This document shows positions 26,129 to 31,259 of a stretch of DNA of 40,589 bases, piece after piece. Origin of the DNA: a virus. The DNA is taken from positions 1-40,589 of the IMG/VR virus record IMGVR_UViG_3300032011_000032; one strand, given 5' to 3'. Below the pieces are notes generated by a model. That model was not told where the DNA came from and ran no database searches. It saw only the letters and a list, made by a program, of their open reading frames with translations. The first letter of the stretch is position 1; every line of letters starts with the position of its first letter. A program made the translations under genes and the position numbers.

Positions 26129-27295
26129 TTAAGCTGCGATTAGAGTGTGATACTCAGTTGATTTCTCACATGCTTCAAGAACTTCTTTGTTCCCTGCATT
26201 TTCAATGAGAGCCTGAGTAGTTTTAGGTAGGTCAGGTGATATCTCCTTACCTAACATCTTAATGTAAGCAAGGATATTATCAGCAGTTTTAATGTTGAAA
26301 TGTCTAGGATTAGTAAGTGCCCCGACTGATATCCATGTAACCCCAAGACTCATAGGATCATTAGGATCAGGGAGTTTAGCCTTAGCACCACGCTTCTTTA
26401 CATCCTCAATATCAACCAGCTTATCAAGCTGATCTATCAGTCCAGTAAGACTGGCACCAACACCATCACCAACAAGACCACAGACTAAAGCCCGTCTAAT
26501 CTTCTTGATGTTAGGCATCTTGCCCCAGACTTTATCATCCCTCTCGATTACAGTAAGGACACGGCTTACATCATGCCATGATCTTGGTGTAGCATGAGCA
26601 TACTCACCCTCACGAAACCTCTGCTTATCGAAGTTCCTCCATGTAGGATTATCATCTCTATCCTGGTGCTTAATGAAGAAGATTATTCTTCCATCAAGTT
26701 CCAGTCCAGAGTCTCTGCCTACAGTATCAGGTAGTGAGTCCCAGTCAGGTAGATGAGAGCCATCATTCTGGAATCCATTCTTAGATATCCTAGCCCACTC
26801 ATCCAGATCATTATCGACACCAATATGACACCAACGATTAGCCATCGGGCCACTCATCCTACTGTTCATTGCCTCATCCTTAGACCTGTTGGATGCACCA
26901 ACAAATGTAGTATATGGTGACAGTTCATGGTCTCCGACTCGACCCTCAGTTAGCCATTGCATCACACCCTTCTGGGCATCAGTCTCACCAAGCAGGAACT
27001 CATCGAAGAACACCATCAGTCTCTTGTTGAGATCCGTAGGTAGATATTCAGGTGGACAATACTTTGTAAGTCCATCCTTAACTTCCATCAACCCACGAAT
27101 ATCTATACCCTCGATCTGGGATAGTCTCATATCAACCAGCCCATAATCAGGATCAGACTTCTGGATGTGTCTATGTAGTTCCTTGACAAGAGATGTCTTC
27201 CCAACACCCTGATGAGAGTGCATGAAGAGTGGGATACCTGCTTTACTGCAAATCAATATCGCTGTCTGTGTCTCCTGTGTAGTCAATGTCTTCAT
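26129..27295 (-). CDS. MoxR-like AAA+ ATPase
   Basis: 388 residues, taking the ATG at 27295 because AAGGAG lies 7 bases before it; an upstream ATG at 27322 has no site. Walker A is HSHQGVGKTSLVKEL (K33), then VDMRLSQIEGIDIRGLMEV, Walker B LMVFFDEFLLGE near residue 100, and a later TTFVGASNRSKDEAM sensor-1 region. This is the MoxR/CobS type of AAA+ ATPase, which remodels partner complexes together with VWA-domain proteins. The VWA partner candidate is at 22065-23525. A 51-codon frame overlaps its start. A promoter-like pair lies upstream at 27567-27595. Confidence 0.8.
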   Translation of the reverse strand: MKTLTTQETQTAILICSKAGIPLFMHSHQGVGKTSLVKELHRHIQKSDPDYGLVDMRLSQIEGIDIRGLMEVKDGLTKYCPPEYLPTDLNKRLMVFFDEFLLGETDAQKGVMQWLTEGRVGDHELSPYTTFVGASNRSKDEAMNSRMSGPMANRWCHIGVDNDLDEWARISKNGFQNDGSHLPDWDSLPDTVGRDSGLELDGRIIFFIKHQDRDDNPTWRNFDKQRFREGEYAHATPRSWHDVSRVLTVIERDDKVWGKMPNIKKIRRALVCGLVGDGVGASLTGLIDQLDKLVDIEDVKKRGAKAKLPDPNDPMSLGVTWISVGALTNPRHFNIKTADNILAYIKMLGKEISPDLPKTTQALIENAGNKEVLEACEKSTEYHTLIAA

Positions 27296-27398
27296 TATCT
27301 TTCTCCTTATTAAGGTTATCATTGTAGTTAGAGAGAGTACTCCCTATAAGATTAAGGAAGATGTTAAACCACCTCTCTTCTGTTAGTTCATGTCTCAT
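27243..27398 (-). CDS. Possible 51-residue protein overlapping the AAA+ start
   Basis: An out-of-frame reading that begins at ATG 27398 just after the 24-residue gene and ends inside the AAA+ gene. The first part is helical (MRHELTEERWFNIFLNLIGS) and the end strongly acidic (EDIDYTGDTDSDIDLQ). It has no clear ribosome-binding site, and about one third of it lies over the AAA+ coding region, so it may be chance. It would carry ribosomes to the AAA+ start. Confidence 0.35.
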   Translation of the reverse strand: MRHELTEERWFNIFLNLIGSTLSNYNDNLNKEKDNEDIDYTGDTDSDIDLQ

Positions 27399-27404
27399 AT
27401 GTTT

Positions 27405-27479
27405 CTAGTATTTATCGTTCAGATCCTTGACAATCAGGATGACTGCCACGACTATTAATATTAGTATGAAATACTCCAT
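27405..27479 (-). CDS. 24-residue single-span membrane microprotein
   Basis: ATG at 27479 with AAAGG 5 bases upstream. The product is almost entirely hydrophobic for its first 17 residues (MEYFILILIVVAVILIV) and then charged (KDLNDKY), so it should sit in the inner membrane with a short cytoplasmic tail. It stands immediately upstream of the 51-residue frame and the AAA+ ATPase. A holin-like, superinfection or membrane-anchor role is possible; none can be assigned. Confidence 0.5.
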   Translation of the reverse strand: MEYFILILIVVAVILIVKDLNDKY

Positions 27480-27566
27480 TATTTCCTTTAACATTTTGTT
27501 TAACCTTAGTTGCTGTACACACTGTAAAACTACAGCATTTCACTTTACCTGTGGTACTACAACGTA

Positions 27567-27595
27567 ATGATAATTGATTAGGAATTTAATAGCAA
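27567..27595 (-). promoter_or_regulatory. Probable promoter upstream of the AAA+ gene set
   Basis: Read leftward: TTGCTA (4/6 to TTGACA), a 17-base spacer and TATCAT (5/6 to TATAAT). It lies in the 122-base gap before the 24-residue gene and could give the AAA+ block independent expression. Confidence 0.4.
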
Positions 27596-27601
27596 GTTAT
27601 A

Positions 27602-27796
27602 TTATACATATATAAATTCCTCCTCAAATAATACACGGCTCTCATCTAATGGAGCTGTCATAAATTCAAATGTGTCAGGTACTACCTGAAACATATCACC
27701 GCATGAATGGCATTTGAATGCCAGATACTCATCGTAGTCTGTGACCATCTTCTCAGTCTGGTCAGAACTACAGCCTGTACATGTTACGTTTTCCAT
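27602..27796 (-). CDS. Zinc-ribbon small protein
   Basis: 64 residues with CTGC at residue 6 and CHSC at 31, separated by an aromatic strand (YDEYLAFK) as in a typical zinc ribbon, followed by strand-rich sequence (MFQVVPDTFEFMT) and an acidic C-terminus. It starts with AAGGAG. It overlaps no gene but begins 8 bases after the 49-residue gene. It is probably a nucleic-acid- or protein-binding accessory protein. Confidence 0.68.
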   Translation of the reverse strand: MENVTCTGCSSDQTEKMVTDYDEYLAFKCHSCGDMFQVVPDTFEFMTAPLDESRVLFEEEFIYV

Positions 27797-27804
27797 ATGT
27801 CTCC

Positions 27805-27954
27805 TTATTTCTTTCCAAAAACGTTAGGGTAATGGGCTATTAATCCAGCCTTAGTGTATCTAATGCTTAAGGACTTACCAATTTCAGCTAATGTAGCTTC
27901 CTGTTCCTTACGCATGTTGCCAAGTATTTGCTTAATCATTTTATTCTTAGTCAT
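27805..27954 (-). CDS. 49-residue basic HTH-like protein
   Basis: ATG at 27954 with AAGGAG 5 bases before it. The product is basic, and its middle (ATLAEIGKSLSIRYTKAGLI) has the helix-turn-helix look of a short DNA-binding unit. The preceding helix is KMIKQILGNMRKEQE. It follows a leader that contains two perfect inverted repeats (27986-28020, 28031-28048), which it or another regulator could bind. The role is inferred. Confidence 0.6.
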   Translation of the reverse strand: MTKNKMIKQILGNMRKEQEATLAEIGKSLSIRYTKAGLIAHYPNVFGKK

Positions 27955-27985
27955 ACTTCTCCTTAATGTATAGTTTTAGTTGACA

Positions 27986-28048
27986 AGACCACACCAATCA
28001 TGTACTATGAAGTGTGGTCTCAGTTACCACGCAGGACTGCTATCCTGC
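27986..28048 (-). promoter_or_regulatory. Leader with two perfect inverted repeats
   Basis: AGACCACAC pairs with GTGTGGTCT (9 bp, 17-base loop, 27986-28020), and GCAGGA with TCCTGC (6 bp, 28031-28048). Both lie in the gap upstream of the 49-residue HTH-like gene. They could be operator sites or RNA hairpins. They do not fold into a recognisable tRNA. Confidence 0.45.
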
Positions 28049-28060
28049 ATGTAAATAGAG

Positions 28061-28351
28061 TTAGCTGACGTAGAAGCCAGCAACTCCGTGTTCTCTGTAG
28101 ACACTCTCCTCAGGTAAAAGATTGAGGTCTTTAATGAGGGGATTGTCTACACCTATCCTAGTTCTACCTGTAGGGACAGGGTGACTGTCATAACTGGCAG
28201 GTAAGCCTCCTTCAACATCTACCCGATTGATAAACTCATGAATCTCAGGACTACATTCATATGCAGTATCCTGATATTTATGTCTCATCGAAGGTCGGTT
28301 CTTCTTACACAATTCAAATGACAGTTTTGTTACCATAGTATTAGCACTCAT
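28061..28351 (-). CDS. Small hypothetical protein
   Basis: 96 residues with a good TAGGAGA site. The composition is balanced, with a basic, His/Arg-rich first third (KKNRPSMRHKYQDTAYEC) and a Gly/Pro/Arg segment (VPTGRTRIGVDNPLIKDL). No motif is recognised. It is the first gene after the 364-base non-coding stretch, so it is likely to be the first gene of a sub-operon. Confidence 0.6.
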   Translation of the reverse strand: MSANTMVTKLSFELCKKNRPSMRHKYQDTAYECSPEIHEFINRVDVEGGLPASYDSHPVPTGRTRIGVDNPLIKDLNLLPEESVYREHGVAGFYVS

Positions 28352-28715
28352 AGTGTTCTCCTAATTGAGTGGTTAAATCACCAAGTCACCATTATTGGCT
28401 ATTGGTTTGGGCAATATGCCCTAAATAGGATGCTTAAAACACCCCTAGATTGAAAGGAAGTACATCAATAGGTACAAACACCTAGAGAATATATGTCATT
28501 CCAATCCAGCTATGTTCTAAGGGATATTGTTGTTCTTAGGGGAGTAATAATATTATTATTATTTATTTTTAATAAATAATATAAATATATAAAAGTAATA
28601 ATAGTCGTTGCACATAGGGTGGAACAACGATATCAGTAGGTTAGGTAGGATATGTTTGACATGGTACTGCACCTCGATCTGCTGAAACACAGTACCATAC
28701 TAGGCTTGCACTTAA
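28352..28715. other. Non-coding AT-rich region with inverted repeats, possible replication origin
   Basis: 364 bases without a convincing gene on either strand. It contains an AT-only palindrome (28557-28581, 11-bp arms, TTT loop), a 6-bp hairpin TCGTTG/CAACGA (28605-28630) and a perfect 9-bp inverted repeat ATGGTACTG/CAGTACCAT (28661-28698). AT-rich, palindromic gaps within early regions are typical origins or operator clusters. No iterons matching a known initiator are evident. The origin role is inferred. Confidence 0.4.
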
Positions 28716-28994
28716 CTAATTGATGAACCTCTTAGGCATTGGGCCAGGTTTAAGCTGGGAAGCAAACCTGTCATAGTCAACTCCCTTTTCATCAAGCAAG
28801 TAACGTAAGGCAAGTTTGATCCCTTCAACCTTACCTAATTCCCATTGAAGTTTTTGCTCAGCTTCCTCACCGAACAAAGTATTACCACAGGTATCATACA
28901 TCTGGAGATCAGACTTTATATCCCTAAGGATACTAGTCATCTCCTTGCCTATCTTATACTCTACTCCTGTTTTATCTATATTTTTCCACTTCAT
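28716..28994 (-). CDS. Small hypothetical protein, helical
   Basis: 92 residues, mostly helical, with a basic start (MKWKNIDKTGVEYKIGKEM), a long helix (EEAEQKLQWELGKVEGIKLALRY, residues about 43-65) and a basic end (PGPMPKRFIN). No family is recognised. It overlaps the previous gene through a junction (AAGGAGAATATATGA) that is also found at the start of that gene. It precedes the long non-coding region. Confidence 0.6.
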   Translation of the reverse strand: MKWKNIDKTGVEYKIGKEMTSILRDIKSDLQMYDTCGNTLFGEEAEQKLQWELGKVEGIKLALRYLLDEKGVDYDRFASQLKPGPMPKRFIN

Positions 28995-29011
28995 ATATTC
29001 TCCTTGTTAGG
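28991..29011 (-). repeat. 21-bp junction repeat, copy 1
   Basis: Identical over all 21 bases to 29209-29229. It encodes the C-terminal PNKENI and stop of one gene and, at the same time, the AAGGAG ribosome-binding site and ATG of the next. Confidence 0.75.
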
Positions 29012-29212
29012 GTTATCACTCCACATTGGGCATGCCATTTCGTGAGCATCTTGGATTGCTATCTCAGCATTATTAGCTGAAATCCAGCAATCAAAAGAAC
29101 TAGTGTAACCAAAGTTCTTCCATGCTAACTTAGCTAGTTCTGCATGGCAATCCTCACACTTTACGACAGACACCCTATCTAGAGGTGGTAAAGTCGGATC
29201 GAATTCAGTCAT
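28991..29212 (-). CDS. Small protein with CxxC pair
   Basis: 73 residues. It has a CEDC pair near residue 15 and single Cys at 42 and 60. The C-terminus is PNKENI, identical to that of the preceding gene because both are encoded by the same 21-base junction that starts the following gene. It may bind one zinc ion, but the fourth ligand is uncertain. The function is unknown. Confidence 0.6.
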   Translation of the reverse strand: MTEFDPTLPPLDRVSVVKCEDCHAELAKLAWKNFGYTSSFDCWISANNAEIAIQDAHEMACPMWSDNPNKENI

Positions 29213-29229
29213 ATATTCTCCTTGTTAGG
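29209..29229 (-). repeat. 21-bp junction repeat, copy 2
   Basis: This is the second exact copy of the 28991-29011 sequence, 218 bases away, at the junction of the 70- and 73-residue genes. The flanking bases differ immediately on both sides. Confidence 0.75.
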
Positions 29230-29421
29230 TTTTAGTAAGTAAGCATCTTTGAGAAGTTGCAACTCTTTAAGAAGATTACCAGCATCATATGGCATGACAC
29301 CTTTCTCTTCTAACCATATCGCAAGTCCCCATACATTTGAGATTGCTTCAAGGTTACGGGTTTCACTCCTAACTTCTGCTTTTTTCTGAACCTCTCTCAA
29401 TTCAGCTAACTCATCGTTCAT
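29209..29421 (-). CDS. Small hypothetical helical protein
   Basis: 70 residues, helical throughout (ELAELREVQKKAEVRSETRN; GNLLKELQLLKDAYLL), with no Cys or catalytic motif. It ends PNKENI through the repeated 21-base junction. The start has GGAGG. It directly follows the two overlapping tiny membrane proteins. The function is unknown. Confidence 0.6.
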   Translation of the reverse strand: MNDELAELREVQKKAEVRSETRNLEAISNVWGLAIWLEEKGVMPYDAGNLLKELQLLKDAYLLKPNKENI

Positions 29422-29434
29422 ACATCCTCCTTCA

Positions 29435-29584
29435 TTAAATGTTAATGATTACTAGGTAAGCAACGCCCAAGAATGTTGCTACCATGTAGAGATCACGAGC
29501 AAAGGTTAATATGCTAGACTCGTCATCGTTTACGCTATTGCTATAGACCTTGCTCAGGTCTAGTTCAGGTTCGTACTTAATCAT
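29435..29584 (-). CDS. 49-residue protein with C-terminal membrane span
   Basis: ATG at 29584 overlaps the stop of the preceding 30-residue gene (ATATGA). The first 30 residues are acidic and soluble (MIKYEPELDLSKVYSNSVND), and residues 34-49 are hydrophobic (MVATFLGVAYLVIINI), giving a tail-anchored small membrane protein. It is translated by coupling; no separate ribosome-binding site is clear. With its neighbour it could form a holin, anti-holin or membrane-anchor pair. This is inference. Confidence 0.55.
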   Translation of the reverse strand: MIKYEPELDLSKVYSNSVNDDESSILTFARDLYMVATFLGVAYLVIINI

Positions 29585-29673
29585 ATGCTCACCATAATGT
29601 AGGTTAGCCTTAACACGATTACTGCACCTAAAACGACTATCGCTAGGTTGATTATGTTTTGCACTATTTGCAT
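29581..29673 (-). CDS. 30-residue single-span membrane microprotein
   Basis: The start at 29673 is set by AGGAG 6 bases upstream; an ATG 5 bases earlier is too close to that site and stops after four codons. The product is almost one continuous hydrophobic span (IINLAIVVLGAVIVL, then RLTYIMVSI). Its stop overlaps the next start. It is too short to be found by length-filtered gene callers, but the signals at both ends support it. Confidence 0.55.
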   Translation of the reverse strand: MQIVQNIINLAIVVLGAVIVLRLTYIMVSI

Positions 29674-29784
29674 ACCATTCTCCTTATGTTTGGGTTAGTG
29701 AGACTGATCCCTGTAACACACGTTGTGCCAAGCGATCAGGGGATACTGTAACGTAATGCTTTACGCAAGCCTTACAGTAGACAT

Positions 29785-29817
29785 AAAAAAAACCCCTACC
29801 ACCGAAGCAGTAGGGGT
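29785..29817 (-). terminator. Strong intrinsic terminator with UUCG tetraloop
   Basis: Read leftward: ACCCCTAC and GTAGGGGT form the outer stem, inner pairs close a C(UUCG)G tetraloop, and eight U residues follow immediately (29785-29792). It lies 7 bases after the stop of the 109-residue gene and so should end its transcript. Confidence 0.9.
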
Positions 29818-29823
29818 CTGGGG

Positions 29824-30153
29824 CTACATAGTAGCTATGGCCTCTTGCACACGCAATAAGCCTTCCCTGTTCCAGAAGCCATAAGGCTTCTTAGGGTGTT
29901 CAGCTCTCGCAGTGTTATAACCTTGTGTGCGTATAGCGTTAAGGCCAGGAATCTCTTTCCAGCCTTCGGGAAGCTCTACACGCTCATGCGTAACGGCCTT
30001 CTTCGCTTGCTTCTTCTTCGGCTTAAGCTTCGCTTGAACCTTCGTGATGAAGTTATGCTTCTCCGCCTTCGGGGAATCTGCCTGAAGCTTCGCTTCAATG
30101 CGCTCGAGTGCGTGAAGGATCGCTACGTTTACGTTTTCGTTGCTATGTACCAT
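29824..30153 (-). CDS. Lysine-rich 109-residue protein, lone GC-richer first gene
   Basis: 109 residues from ATG 30153, chosen because AGGAG lies 7 bases before it; a longer reading to 30276 crosses the promoter. It has a helical N-terminus (NVAILHALERIEAKLQADSP), a Lys-rich middle (VQAKLKPKKKQAKKAVTH) and a compact C-terminal third (LPEGWKEIPGLNAIRTQG, YGFWNREGLLRVQEAIATM). It is the first gene downstream of the leftward promoter and is closed by the strong terminator. Its codons are clearly richer in G and C than those of its neighbours, with repeats of AAGCTTCGCTT, so it may be a recent arrival. It may be a DNA-binding early protein; the family is unknown. Confidence 0.65.
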   Translation of the reverse strand: MVHSNENVNVAILHALERIEAKLQADSPKAEKHNFITKVQAKLKPKKKQAKKAVTHERVELPEGWKEIPGLNAIRTQGYNTARAEHPKKPYGFWNREGLLRVQEAIATM

Positions 30154-30266
30154 CGTGTTCTCCTGTGTGATGGGTGTGTGTGGGCAAAGTTGCCCTGACT
30201 CACACACGCATGATTGCGTGTATGTGCCTGAAATCGTGAGAGTATATCTCCCTGACTTCTGGTTCC

Positions 30267-30275
30267 AGTATAGCA
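30267..30275 (-). promoter_or_regulatory. Leftward promoter with extended -10
   Basis: Read leftward, TGC-TATACT is an extended -10 (TGn plus 5/6 TATAAT). No good -35 is present, as is common for extended -10 promoters. The position would start RNA near 30260, giving a leader of about 105 bases to the 109-residue gene. Confidence 0.5.
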
Positions 30276-30418
30276 AAATTTTACGAAAATCCAGAAAATT
30301 TGAGACGAAGGGATTTGCAGGAAATTTGATGATTGATGAAGAGAAATAAAAAGATTTCCGTGATCACGCAAGACCCCCCCAGGGGCAACCGCACGCCCCC
30401 ATGTATATATATATTGGA

Positions 30419-30490
30419 GTCCCTCTCTCTTCTACCTCCTCTCCAATTTTTGACCCCCCCTCTTTTTTTTACCCCCCACCCCTTATTTTA
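30419..30490 (+). repeat. Polypyrimidine tract with C-runs
   Basis: About 70 bases that are almost only C and T on the plus strand, including C7 (30454-30460), T8, C6 (30472-30477) and C4 (30479-30482). The opposite strand therefore has closely spaced G-runs that could form a G-quadruplex. Two more C-runs (30374-30380, 30396-30400) precede it. This is very unlike the rest of this AT-rich genome. Confidence 0.65.
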
Positions 30491-30509
30491 GATTCCGTGA
30501 AAAAAATAC

Positions 30510-30539
30510 TTGACACCCAATTTTTGATTGATTTATAAT
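30510..30539 (+). promoter_or_regulatory. Consensus sigma70-type promoter for the rightward operon
   Basis: TTGACA at 30510-30515 and TATAAT at 30534-30539, separated by 18 bases; both hexamers are perfect. The start would fall near 30546, about 40 bases before the first rightward gene. It implies transcription by host RNA polymerase. Confidence 0.85.
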
Positions 30540-30588
30540 ATAGGTAACCAAATAGTAAATTGTTCTTTACACTCTTAAATGGAGGAGC

Positions 30589-30843
30589 ATGTATCAGTTA
30601 TTAATATTGGTTACTATGATTAGCATTGGGGTGGCACTTTTAGATCAGCCATCTCACTGGGACAGCAACAAAGTCTCATATGTAGAAAAGGTAAAGTTGT
30701 TTGATTCTAGGTTATCCAGAGAAGTCTCTAATATGGAGAAGGGTAGCAAGAAGGAACATCACAAAGTAGATCGTTTGGATGATGGTTTACGTGGTAGCAT
30801 TCCTATTGAGGATCTAATCCAAGGATTCAGGGGGTTGCTATAG
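30589..30843 (+). CDS. Small membrane-anchored protein
   Basis: 84 residues. Residues 1-19 (MYQLLILVTMISIGVALLD) are a hydrophobic signal-anchor without a clear cleavage site; the remainder is charged and soluble (DSRLSREVSNMEKGSKKEHHK). GGAGGAG precedes the ATG closely. It is the first gene after the rightward consensus promoter. It could be a membrane-targeted early protein or a lysis-timing protein; no family is recognised. Confidence 0.6.
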   Translation: MYQLLILVTMISIGVALLDQPSHWDSNKVSYVEKVKLFDSRLSREVSNMEKGSKKEHHKVDRLDDGLRGSIPIEDLIQGFRGLL

Positions 30844-30866
30844 TATTCTTTCCAGATCAGTACAGG

Positions 30867-31259
30867 ATGTTTGATCAGAAAGCAAAAGACGCAGTAAGGG
30901 GTTGGTTAGAAGATAAGGGGCTGACACTTGAACCTGACGTTGAAGATTACAAGGCTGATATAAAGGCTACTGTTAAGGAGCATCACGAGGTAGAGGTTAA
31001 GCCTGGATGGTCTGGAGAGTGGCCTAATTGGTCTACAGTCCATATTCCTTTAAGGAAGAGGTCGTTGCTGGGGCTGTCTGACAGGTTATTATTCTGGGTA
31101 TTGAATAGTGATTGTAGTCGGGCAGTCTTGGTGAATGGCAGTAACCTTAAAGATGAATATATAAAGAACATACCAAATAGTCGGAATCCTTCTGGCGAAG
31201 ATTTTTTTGATATCCCTATTAAATTTTGTGAAAAGATAACCCTGAGGAGTAATGGCTAA
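30867..31259 (+). CDS. Conserved-looking phage protein of unknown function
   Basis: 130 residues, a single compact mixed fold with a distinctive tryptophan-rich core (KPGWSGEWPNWSTVHIPLRK) and FWVLNSDCSRAVLVNGS. The arrangement of strands and charged residues recalls small phage nucleases or host-protein binders, but no catalytic set can be named. Only AGG lies before the ATG. It overlaps the small terminase start by 8 bases, so it is translated with the packaging genes. Confidence 0.55.
   Translation: MFDQKAKDAVRGWLEDKGLTLEPDVEDYKADIKATVKEHHEVEVKPGWSGEWPNWSTVHIPLRKRSLLGLSDRLLFWVLNSDCSRAVLVNGSNLKDEYIKNIPNSRNPSGEDFFDIPIKFCEKITLRSNG

Larger units (their letters stand above)
30154..30588. promoter_or_regulatory. 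Divergent control region between the leftward and rightward operons
   Basis: 435 bases without a convincing gene. It contains the leftward extended -10 promoter (30267-30275), a polypyrimidine and C-tract stretch (30361-30490) with a possible ATTGGAG/CTCCAAT hairpin followed by Ts, and the rightward consensus promoter (30510-30539). It is the main transcription switch of the genome and a candidate site for pac/cos because the small terminase gene is close by. Confidence 0.6.

Noticed and set aside
27296-27322. Longer AAA+ start at 27322
   Set aside because: No ribosome-binding site there, while AAGGAG lies at the right distance before ATG 27295.
28010-28060. tRNA-like sequence around the paired hairpins
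   Set aside because: No acceptor stem, no T-arm GTTCGA-type motif and no complete cloverleaf on either strand.
28627-28698. 21-codon minus-strand frame through the 9-bp inverted repeat
   Set aside because: No ribosome-binding site and no coding-like composition; it is probably chance within the non-coding region.
30129-30371. 80-codon minus-strand frame upstream of the lone early gene
   Set aside because: It covers the leftward promoter, overlaps the supported 109-residue gene in another frame and has no ribosome-binding site.
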